Positions 1-5,485 of a stretch of DNA of 26,305 nt are shown piece after piece. The DNA comes from a virus: the IMG/VR virus record IMGVR_UViG_3300005511_000066, positions 1 to 26,305 of that record. One strand, written 5' to 3'. Both the position numbers and the translations under genes were made by a program. Under the pieces are notes generated by a model that had not been told where the DNA came from, searched no databases, and saw nothing but the letters and a program-made list of their open reading frames with translations. Position 1 is the first letter of the stretch. Every line of letters starts with the position of its first letter.

Positions 1-77
1 AAAAATGTACTAAAATATGTTTACAACTAAAAATAGATGTGTGAGGATTCACCTACCAACAGAGGAGAACAACCAAA
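1..77 (+). promoter_or_regulatory. AT-rich leader upstream of the accessory cassette
   Basis: This stretch is much richer in A and T than the rest of the window. It holds a direct repeat, ACTAAAATAT at 9-18 and ACTAAAAATA at 26-35, spaced about 17 bases apart, which could be a binding site or part of a promoter. No convincing paired -35/-10 boxes can be placed because the window begins here. GAGGAG at 62-67 is the ribosome binding site of the next small gene. Confidence 0.25.
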
Positions 78-218
78 ATGATCTACAATCCCGTCCAGAA
101 GCACACTTTCTGGGACCGCCTGTCCGCCTTCTACTTTACCAATCGAGACGAAATCGACGCCTGCCTGTTCCTCGGCGTATTTGCCCTTGTCCTCGCTCTC
201 ACCGTGAGCGTGGCGTAA
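78..218 (+). CDS. Small single-pass membrane protein, 46 aa
   Basis: A 46-codon frame opens with ATG ten bases after a good Shine-Dalgarno sequence (GAGGAG at 62-67). The first 25 residues are polar and aromatic (MIYNPVQKHTFWDRL). The last 20 or so form one hydrophobic helix (ACLFLGVFALVLALTVSVA) that would span the membrane. No family is recognised. It is the first gene of a run of small plus-strand genes, and its stop lies 25 bases before the next start. Such microproteins are common in phage accessory cassettes. The ribosome site and the clean membrane segment argue that it is real; its function is unknown. Confidence 0.55.
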   Translation: MIYNPVQKHTFWDRLSAFYFTNRDEIDACLFLGVFALVLALTVSVA

Positions 219-243
219 TTGGAATCCAAGAGAAAGCGAGGAC

Positions 244-915
244 ATGAATGCATTCAAACTGACCCAGGCTGACGTAGGCCGTAAAGTTATAAATAGTCGT
301 GGAGACGAGGGTTACATCGTCTCGTACTGCGAATTTGAAGACGGTGAGAATTTTCGCATCGGCAAAGAAAAGACCCGAAGCTACGATGACTATTGGGTGA
401 ATGAGCGCGGACGGAGAGAGGTATTAACCCGGCCAGAAATCATAAATTTTGCAGCCGAGGGAACATCAACAGAGGAAACGCCAACGCTCCAGGCAGCGAA
501 GTACTACCGGACCCGGGACGGTCGGAAGGCATTCGTGGTCGGTATTGGAGCTCCCTTCCGACCCGACGATGAGGATCAACAAGTTGTAGGCTGGATTGAC
601 GGCCAGAACCGCGTGATGACTTGGGCGATTAATGGGACCCACATACTTCATAGGCAGTCGAACGCCGACATTGTGAGTGCGTGGAAAGAACCGAAGCGCA
701 TCAAGGGGTGGTTGAACGTATATTCTGAGGAATCGGATCACCCGTATATTTCACGCGTTGTGCTTTTCGGGACTACCGTGAAAGTCAGCACCTATGCAAA
801 AACCACCAAAAGCGATGCTGATCGCGCGGCTTCCTATTTTCCGGAACTCAAGCGTATCGCCTGCATCGAGATCGACATCCTTGAGGGCGAAGGTCTCAAC
901 GGGGAGGTGGCGTAA
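244..915 (+). CDS. Phage hypothetical protein with repeated small beta modules
   Basis: A 223-residue soluble protein with no catalytic motif that I recognise. Three parts can be told apart. Residues 8-60 have a turn-rich region around DVGRKVINSRGDEGYIV. Residues 86-150 contain YYRTRDGRKAFVVGI followed by VVGWIDGQNRVMTWAINGTH. The C-terminal part begins KRIKGWLNVYSE and ends in RIACIEIDILEGEG. The YRTRDGRKA block and the WLNVY...RIACIEI ending are recurrent in hypothetical phage proteins of alphaproteobacteria, from general memory of the family. The gene overlaps the next start by one base (TAATG), so the two are probably translated together. Confidence 0.7.
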   Translation: MNAFKLTQADVGRKVINSRGDEGYIVSYCEFEDGENFRIGKEKTRSYDDYWVNERGRREVLTRPEIINFAAEGTSTEETPTLQAAKYYRTRDGRKAFVVGIGAPFRPDDEDQQVVGWIDGQNRVMTWAINGTHILHRQSNADIVSAWKEPKRIKGWLNVYSEESDHPYISRVVLFGTTVKVSTYAKTTKSDADRAASYFPELKRIACIEIDILEGEGLNGEVA

Positions 916-1106
916 TGATTTACGTAGTATGCTACTTCTGCGGCTTCATGGTGCTTCTCATTGCGCTCACGGCATATGACGAAGCAAACGGAATCGGGGT
1001 GCGCGACGCGCGTAAAAACTTCTGGGGCGCTTTGGTCTGGCCCCTGATATTAGTGATCGCCACTGGACTCCTTATTGGTAGGGCTCAACGGAAGTCCGGG
1101 CGATGA
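915..1106 (+). CDS. Small two-helix membrane protein, 63 aa
   Basis: This 63-residue protein starts inside the stop codon of the gene before it (TAATG) and overlaps the next gene by an ATGA junction. It must be translated by coupling. It has two hydrophobic segments, residues 1-19 (MIYVVCYFCGFMVLLIALT) and about 37-54 (FWGALVWPLILVIATGLL), joined by a charged loop, and ends in a basic tail (RAQRKSGR). This is a hairpin membrane protein with a cytoplasmic positive tail. No family is recognised. A role in membrane remodelling or exclusion is possible but unproven. Confidence 0.6.
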   Translation: MIYVVCYFCGFMVLLIALTAYDEANGIGVRDARKNFWGALVWPLILVIATGLLIGRAQRKSGR

Positions 1107-1498
1107 AGCTCAAATCCCTCCTGAACTGGATCGCTCCCCAGCCCGAAGCAACACCCTCTGGCCGGATCATCAAGCGCCTTATTCGTCGTAACCCGCCGAA
1201 GACTCAGACCGTCAGCCAAACGGGCGTGCAAGCCCGCGCCATCCATCACCTGATTGCGCACGGGCGCATTGATGCCATGACCATTCAACGCATGGGAACG
1301 ACTGACGCGCGCAAGATGCTGACACGCATGCGCCGCCTCGGCCTCCTCTTTGCTGCGGACGACATCAATGGCCACTTCCGCAGGCAGAATGCGTCCGGAA
1401 GCGGATACCACCGTGTCCATCTCTGGACGGGCAAAGTGCCAGCCAACTGGGCGACGCCAAAGGTTGAGCGCCGCAAGCGTGTGCGGGGAGGCCGGTGA
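1103..1498 (+). CDS. Helix-turn-helix (winged-helix type) phage protein
   Basis: A basic 131-residue protein. Residues 39-80 (VSQTGVQARAIHHLIAHGRI, then TIQRMGTTDARKMLTRMRRL) fit a small winged-helix fold: a helix, a short linker, a recognition helix and a strand. The pattern resembles the HTH_39 type often found in phages. After it, residues 100-116 carry SGYHRVHLWTGKVP. Both termini are rich in arginine and lysine, which suits DNA binding. The start overlaps the preceding stop (ATGA) and its TGA overlaps the next ATG, so it lies in the middle of a coupled operon. It may regulate the cassette or process DNA; the target is unknown. Confidence 0.6.
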   Translation: MKLKSLLNWIAPQPEATPSGRIIKRLIRRNPPKTQTVSQTGVQARAIHHLIAHGRIDAMTIQRMGTTDARKMLTRMRRLGLLFAADDINGHFRRQNASGSGYHRVHLWTGKVPANWATPKVERRKRVRGGR

Positions 1499-1827
1499 TG
1501 GAAACTCTAGCTCTTCTCTTTATCGGACACGCTCTGGCCGATTACCCTTTGCAGGGTGATTGGATTGCGAAAGCCAAGAACCATAAGCTCAATCTGGTGC
1601 CAGGCGAAACTATCTGGCCTAGCGTTCTGGCGTGCCATGCAGCCATTCATGCCGGTTTCGTGTGGGCTATCACTGGCAGCGGCTGGCTTGGCCTCGGCGA
1701 ATTCTTAGCCCACACTCTCATCGACTTCACGAAATCCGATGGGCGACTGACCTACAACCAAGATCAACTCCTCCATGTTCTTTGCAAGGTAGTATGGTTC
1801 ATGGCGCTCGTCTCGGTGCAAAACTAA
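1498..1827 (+). CDS. DUF3307 family membrane protein
   Basis: The protein is 109 residues from the ATG at 1498; an in-frame GTG one codon upstream is possible. It carries the hallmarks of DUF3307: an N-terminal LLFIGHALADYPLQGDWIAK block, a middle LACHAAIHAGFVWAITGSG segment and a C-terminal ending with LIDFTKSDGR and NQDQLLHVLCKVVW. These histidine- and aspartate-rich motifs alternate with hydrophobic helices, so it is an inner-membrane protein with three or four segments. The family is common in phages and plasmids and its biochemical role is not established. The start overlaps the previous stop (TGATG). Confidence 0.85.
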   Translation: METLALLFIGHALADYPLQGDWIAKAKNHKLNLVPGETIWPSVLACHAAIHAGFVWAITGSGWLGLGEFLAHTLIDFTKSDGRLTYNQDQLLHVLCKVVWFMALVSVQN

Positions 1828-1845
1828 TCAACGAAAGACCAATAT

Positions 1846-2106
1846 GTGAAATTCGATACCGTGAAAGTCGTTACTCGGGAGGCGTTCCTCGAACACCTCG
1901 TGGGCATCGTCGAGAGCAACCATACTAAGAGTAAAAACGGCAGTAAGCGCGGGGGTATTCGCACTACTGCTGGCCTCTACGGGGTTCATCCTACCGAAAT
2001 ATCTAATGTGCTGGCCGGGGTTCTGCGTCCCACCAAGAAATTACTTGAACATGAGGGGCTGGAAGCGGTGACCGTATATGTCCGGAAGGAGAAGCGCGAT
2101 GCGTAG
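1846..2106 (+). CDS. Small helix-turn-helix regulator
   Basis: An 86-residue basic protein. Its C-terminal half (GGIRTTAGLYGVHPTEISNV, then LAGVLRPTKKLLEHEGLEAV and YVRKEKRDA) matches the shape of short phage XRE/YdaS-like proteins: a helix, a turn, the recognition helix HPTEISNVLAG, and a C-terminal strand. The start is uncertain. GTG at 1846 has only a weak ribosome site; GTG at 1861 would remove five residues and keep the domain. An ATG at 1844 in another frame stops at once. The last eight bases overlap the lipoprotein gene. It may control this cassette, but no operator can be assigned. Confidence 0.6.
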   Translation: MKFDTVKVVTREAFLEHLVGIVESNHTKSKNGSKRGGIRTTAGLYGVHPTEISNVLAGVLRPTKKLLEHEGLEAVTVYVRKEKRDA

Positions 2107-2401
2107 CCTCGTCACCCTCGCACTGCTCCTCGGAGCTTGCGCCTCATCCTCGCCCTTCCAAGCCGTCACCGGTTCGACCGACTGGAGCGCTTATTCAGGA
2201 GACAGCCAGGCACCAGCCATGGAAGCCGCAGGACTCCGCAAGCTGCCCTACGATACCAGCATGAATCTCGTGCCTTGCATGTCCCTGCACGGGAATAAGC
2301 ATGTCCGCATGACGCTGGAGGAGAGATTGCAGTACCGGGCTGAGCATGGCGGGTATTTGTCTGACTGCGGTGTTAGTGATGAAGGGAGTGTGTGGGGATA
2401 A
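2099..2401 (+). CDS. Small lipoprotein, 100 aa
   Basis: The ATG at 2099 is preceded by a strong AAGGAG at 2087-2091. It gives a short signal sequence (MRSLVTLALLLGAC) with a lipobox, LGAC, whose cysteine is residue 14. After processing it would be attached to a membrane by lipid. The mature part is polar, with two further cysteines, and lacks the proline-rich character of Rz1-type spanins. The frame also has an ATG at 2078, but that start would place charged residues before the signal and is less likely. It overlaps the preceding helix-turn-helix gene and the following microprotein. No family is recognised. Surface exclusion or a spanin-like job are both possible. Confidence 0.6.
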   Translation: MRSLVTLALLLGACASSSPFQAVTGSTDWSAYSGDSQAPAMEAAGLRKLPYDTSMNLVPCMSLHGNKHVRMTLEERLQYRAEHGGYLSDCGVSDEGSVWG

Positions 2402-2550
2402 TACTTTGGTTCAATGTTGCAGGATTAGTGATAATGGGGCTCTGGCTTATTGGCTCAGGGCTCTGGGAGCATGACGGGACACAGGTCCTCATCGGCGTGT
2501 GTTCGCTTGCGGGCGCAGTATCGGGAACAAAGGTTCTGAAGGACTTATAA
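2392..2550 (+). CDS. Putative membrane microprotein, 52 aa
   Basis: A GTG at 2392 follows GAAGGGAG (2381-2388) and overlaps the end of the lipoprotein gene. The 52-residue product has two hydrophobic segments (GIILWFNVAGLVIMGLWLIG, and VLIGVCSLAGAVSG) separated by a short polar turn, ending KVLKDL. An internal ATG at 2434 would leave 39 residues and most of one segment. The overlap, ribosome site and hydrophobic pattern match the other microproteins of this cassette. It is the last plus-strand gene before the structured non-coding region. Function is unknown. Confidence 0.45.
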   Translation: MGIILWFNVAGLVIMGLWLIGSGLWEHDGTQVLIGVCSLAGAVSGTKVLKDL

Positions 2551-2570
2551 CTCCTGAAAATAGGCAAAAG

Positions 2571-2699
2571 AGGGCGTGCCCTCCTGCCTCGTGGCGAACA
2601 GCGGGTGGCAAGCGGAAAGCTCCTTCGCGGGGAACCGGCTGCACGTAGGAAGCTGGGCGGAAGGGGCTTGTAGCGCGTGAGGGCAGAGCCCTAGTTTTT
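2571..2699 (+). ncRNA. Candidate structured RNA closed by an 11-bp long-range stem
   Basis: No plausible gene fills this stretch, yet it is GC-rich and highly foldable. The ends pair: 2571-2575 (AGGGC) with 2688-2692 (GCCCT), and 2578-2583 (GCCCTC) with 2679-2684 (GAGGGC), with a 2x3 internal loop between. Inside, CCGGCT (2635-2640) can pair with AGCTGG (2650-2655), and GCGGA with TTCGC (2612-2616 with 2624-2628). A run of five T follows at 2695-2699. Each outer arm can also fold on itself, so two exclusive structures are possible. It lies between the accessory cassette and the packaging genes. The identity is unknown; phage C4-type antisense RNAs are one family to test. Confidence 0.4.
2680..2699 (+). 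terminator. Rho-independent terminator, accessory cassette or RNA
   Basis: The hairpin AGGGC-AGA-GCCCT (2680-2692) is followed by AG and five T. The stem is short but all strong pairs plus one A-T. It would end plus-strand transcription before the convergent gene that finishes at 2708. It shares bases with the long-range stem of the candidate RNA. Confidence 0.5.
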
Positions 2700-2707
2700 C
2701 GTCAAGG

Positions 2708-3355
2708 CTACGCCGCCAAACCAAGCAAACCAGTGAACACACCGATATAGAAGCCGAGTATCGTCTGGATCGAGTTCATTGCGAACTTCAGGCGCTCCGC
2801 GTCGTCTGTACGGAAGTATGTCACGATGCAGGCGATAAAGAAGATTGTGATAGCTCCCAGCATGAAAATGAGGATCGCAGGACGGATGTAGTTCACGGTG
2901 GTGAACGAGTCAGCAGCCTGCTGGACTTGAGTATTCTCAGCGGTCTGAGCTGCATTAGCTTTGGTGAACAGCGAATCAATGAGGCGGTCAAGCGGCGAGG
3001 AATGCTCGTGCGCAGCTTGAATAGCGATCAACGTATTCGAGGAATTCATCAGGTTCGTTTCCACTCGGGCGAGTGAAAGCACCACGTCAGGTGGGAGCTT
3101 GGCAAGCTGGTCCGGTGTGAGGGCCTTGGACAGCTGGCGCTGGGCTTCCTGCAACTGGGAGATCACAGACTGGTATGTGCTCGTGGGAACCGTAACGGTC
3201 GGATCTCTCGTGGACTCTATGAAAAGGGTTGGAATTATGGTCATCAGTCCCGCCAAGGTGGCAATGGCGACAGCAAGAAGGTTGCGCGTGAACAGGAGGC
3301 GGATGCGATCTGGCGCTTTTGCTTTGGCGATTTGTTCTGGGTCTACACTGGACAT
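2708..3355 (-). CDS. Reverse-strand membrane protein with coiled-coil middle
   Basis: The most likely start is the ATG at 3355, preceded on this strand by GGAAAAG. The frame stays open to an ATG at 3427, which would give 239 residues. The 215-residue product has a first membrane helix near residues 25-45 (LAVAIATLAGLMTIIPTLFI) and a long polar, helical middle (about 60-150) rich in Q, A, S and L. Two C-terminal membrane helices follow (ILIFMLGAITIFFIACIVTY and IQTILGFYIGVFTGLLGLAA). It is the only minus-strand gene in the left half and lies between the accessory cassette and the packaging operon. It may be expressed independently, for example during lysogeny, as exclusion proteins are. No family is recognised. 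Confidence 0.6.
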   Translation of the reverse strand: MSSVDPEQIAKAKAPDRIRLLFTRNLLAVAIATLAGLMTIIPTLFIESTRDPTVTVPTSTYQSVISQLQEAQRQLSKALTPDQLAKLPPDVVLSLARVETNLMNSSNTLIAIQAAHEHSSPLDRLIDSLFTKANAAQTAENTQVQQAADSFTTVNYIRPAILIFMLGAITIFFIACIVTYFRTDDAERLKFAMNSIQTILGFYIGVFTGLLGLAA

Positions 3356-3436
3356 AGCGGCTTTTCCGTTGAAGTGTTGGCACATGAATGACATCTTCTG
3401 GTTGCCAAAGCGTGAAGGCTGCGCCATCGTTATCCA

Positions 3437-3838
3437 GTGAAGAAGACCAGCGGCCGAGCAGCGGAGATGCGTCCAGATGGGATGCCCGTTGGCACACCGT
3501 TCAAGCCCGGACAGTCGGGTAATCCAGCAGGACTTCCTAAAGGCTTCGTCAGCATCAAGTCAGAGCTTCAAAAGCTCATAAATCTCGTCCTGAAGGGCGA
3601 GCATAACCCCCTTACAGAACTAGATGAGGACATGCCGGTCGGCCGCAAGATTGCGCTGAACCTTGTCATGAAGGCCGTTGCAGACGGTGACTTGCTTGCC
3701 GCGCTCAAGATCATGGAGCAGCTGGACGGGAAGGCGGCGCAGTCCGTCAACCTCGGCGGACAGGAAGACAATCCGATCGAGTTGAACAGCAAGCTTGAGG
3801 TGGTCTTGGTAAAGCCGAAGGAAAGCTCCGGTGATTGA
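3437..3838 (+). CDS. Small terminase subunit-like protein (DUF5681 N-terminus)
   Basis: Residues 20-40 contain GTPFKPGQSGNPAGLPKG, the signature of DUF5681, a short N-terminal segment usual in phage proteins encoded beside the large terminase. The rest is helical and charged (ELDEDMPVGRKIALNLVMKA, then DLLAALKIMEQLDGKAAQSV). The TGA overlaps the start of the large terminase, which supports a packaging role: recognising phage DNA and loading the motor. GTG at 3437 gives 133 residues; an ATG at 3464 would give 124 and keep the motif. The assignment rests on the motif and position. Confidence 0.7.
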   Translation: MKKTSGRAAEMRPDGMPVGTPFKPGQSGNPAGLPKGFVSIKSELQKLINLVLKGEHNPLTELDEDMPVGRKIALNLVMKAVADGDLLAALKIMEQLDGKAAQSVNLGGQEDNPIELNSKLEVVLVKPKESSGD

Positions 3839-5109
3839 ACCGAATCGAGATTCCGGAGGCGTTTCAGGGCTTTCTTGAGCCCCATCGGTACAAAACTGCC
3901 TTTGGGGGTCGCGGAGGTGCGAAGAGTCGGACGATCGGCAGAATCCTTGTCCATGTAGCAGCGCGACAGCCTGAACTTGTCGTTTGTGGCCGGGAATTCC
4001 AGAACAGCATTGACGACAGCGTTTACCGGCTTCTTGAGAACACCATCAGGAAGGACCAACTTCCTAACTATAAGTTCACCAAAACCAGCATCGAGAATAC
4101 GAAGACCGGAAGCGAGTTTGTCTTTAAGGGGCTCGCCAAGCTCGACGGCGTCAGCATTAAGTCCCTTGAAGGGGCGACAAAGCTCTGGATCGAAGAAGGC
4201 CAGAACATCAGTCACGGGACGATGGACAACGTCTTCCCGACGATCCGTGAAGCTGGGTCGGAGATCTGGACGAGCTTTAACACCACTGTCGAGTCGGCTC
4301 CGGTCTACCAGCGCCTGGTGCTGAACCCGCACCCGGACAGCCTCATCATTAAGGTCAACTGGGATAGCAATCCGTGGTTTCCGAAGGAGCTGGATGAAGA
4401 GCGCCTGCACATGTTGGCGACGGACCCGGAAAAATATCGGAATATCTGGGATGGCTATCCGCTCAGCTTCGCAGAAGGTGCTTATTGGCGAAAGGAGTTC
4501 GAGGCGCTGGAACGTGCGGGCCGCATCGGTGATGTGCCATACAATCCATCCCGTCCCCTTTATGTGTGGTTCGACCTGAGCCATTCCGCCAGCGGCAAGG
4601 GTGATCCCCACGCCATTTGGTTTATCCAGCCTACGGATACCGGAACGTTTGACATCATTGATTATTGGGAAGGCAACAACTGTTCGCTGCCCGACGTGGT
4701 GAAGGATGTGCTTATGGGGCGGGGCTACAGCATCGCGACTGTCTTCCTGCCACATGACGGCGAGAACGTGAACAGCCATTCCGGCATGAGCGATGCCGAC
4801 CTCGTCCGGAGTTTTGGCTTCAAAGTGGAAGTTATCGAGCGGACGAAGGATGTTGAGCGCGATCTCAACAACGTGCGTCTGATCCTGCCTCGCTGTCGGT
4901 TCGATGCCGTAAAAACGAAGGCGGGGCTCGCGGCGCTTAAGAACCACCGCCGCGCCCTCGATGAGAAGTCCGGGCTATGGAAATATGTCCACGACTGGAC
5001 CAGCCACGGCGCTTCCGGGTTCCGTGGGTTTGCGATCGAGCATCACCGGATGGCGGTGACGGGTAGTCAAGTGCGCACGCGTCGGAGCCGTAGCGCGTGG
5101 ACTGTTTAA
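3835..5109 (+). CDS. terL: Terminase large subunit (packaging ATPase and nuclease)
   Basis: This is the motor that pumps DNA through the portal into the prohead. Residues 24-31 (GGRGGAKS) are the Walker A loop, and LWIEEGQ with E120-E121 looks like Walker B. The nuclease half has FDLSHSAS (D247) and VFLPHDGEN (D308). The closing motif reads HDWTSHGASGFRGF, where relatives usually have an aspartate four residues from the glycine-rich turn; here that position (about 394) is serine. The TTG start at 3835 is forced, because a stop lies directly upstream and the conserved start (IEIPEAFQGFLEPHRYK) begins at once. AAGGAAAG at 3818-3825 is the ribosome site. It overlaps the small terminase by four bases. 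Confidence 0.93.
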   Translation: MNRIEIPEAFQGFLEPHRYKTAFGGRGGAKSRTIGRILVHVAARQPELVVCGREFQNSIDDSVYRLLENTIRKDQLPNYKFTKTSIENTKTGSEFVFKGLAKLDGVSIKSLEGATKLWIEEGQNISHGTMDNVFPTIREAGSEIWTSFNTTVESAPVYQRLVLNPHPDSLIIKVNWDSNPWFPKELDEERLHMLATDPEKYRNIWDGYPLSFAEGAYWRKEFEALERAGRIGDVPYNPSRPLYVWFDLSHSASGKGDPHAIWFIQPTDTGTFDIIDYWEGNNCSLPDVVKDVLMGRGYSIATVFLPHDGENVNSHSGMSDADLVRSFGFKVEVIERTKDVERDLNNVRLILPRCRFDAVKTKAGLAALKNHRRALDEKSGLWKYVHDWTSHGASGFRGFAIEHHRMAVTGSQVRTRRSRSAWTV

Positions 5110-5117
5110 ACCTATTG

Positions 5118-5140
5118 CAGGAAGTTGTGTCTTCCTGTTT
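5118..5140 (+). terminator. Hairpin after the large terminase gene
   Basis: CAGGAAG at 5118-5124 pairs with CTTCCTG at 5131-5137 around a TTGTGT loop and is followed by TTTAATT. It looks like a weak rho-independent or attenuating terminator between packaging and head genes. Bases TTGTGT and TATAAC (5149-5154) could instead be read as a promoter, but it would leave almost no leader. Confidence 0.4.
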
Positions 5141-5167
5141 AATTCAACTATAACGAAAGCAAAGACG

Positions 5168-5485
5168 ATGGCTAATAACCGGAAGACGGAACGCAAAGCG
5201 ACACAAGACGCGCTGAATAAGACCGAAGGCGCGACATCCGATGACGCTGCAAAAGACATAGCCGCTCAAGCTGCCGCTGCAAAAAAGGCCGAAGAAGCGC
5301 AAAAGCGCGAACAATCATCTGAAGAGGCTGGCCTTGCCAAAGAGGATGAGCTGTATCGCAAGGCGCTTAACGAGAAGAATGGCTACACTCTGGTTCCGGC
5401 CAGCAAGATCGGGAAGAACCACACCGTCAAGCAGGTGGGCAAGAAGGTGTATCCCGGCGACATGGTAATCGCTGAACGTCTGTAA
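5168..5485 (+). CDS. Small Ala/Lys/Glu-rich head-region protein
   Basis: A 105-residue hydrophilic protein. The first 60 residues are rich in A, K, E and D and should form a long helix or coiled coil (DDAAKDIAAQAAAAKKAEEA). The C-terminal 40 (NGYTLVPASKIGKNHTVKQV, then YPGDMVIAERL) look like a small beta fold. It sits between terminase and portal. No family is recognised. Position suggests a structural or packaging accessory. The ribosome site is weak (GAAAGC). Its TAA stop lies exactly where the portal start would be expected. Confidence 0.6.
   Translation: MANNRKTERKATQDALNKTEGATSDDAAKDIAAQAAAAKKAEEAQKREQSSEEAGLAKEDELYRKALNEKNGYTLVPASKIGKNHTVKQVGKKVYPGDMVIAERL

Noticed and set aside
2545-2742. 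A 65-codon reverse frame across the candidate RNA.
   Set aside because: It overlaps the end of the reverse-strand membrane gene and runs through paired RNA arms; a structured RNA explains the sequence better.
3568-4947. A 459-codon open frame on the minus strand opposite the large terminase.
   Set aside because: The plus-strand frame has clear ATPase and nuclease motifs. The reverse frame is low-complexity in style, has no ribosome site and is a by-product of codon bias.
5125-5154. TTGTGT and TATAAC, 18 bases apart, as a promoter.
   Set aside because: Transcription would begin about seven bases before the ATG at 5168, and TTGTGT is the loop of a better-supported hairpin.
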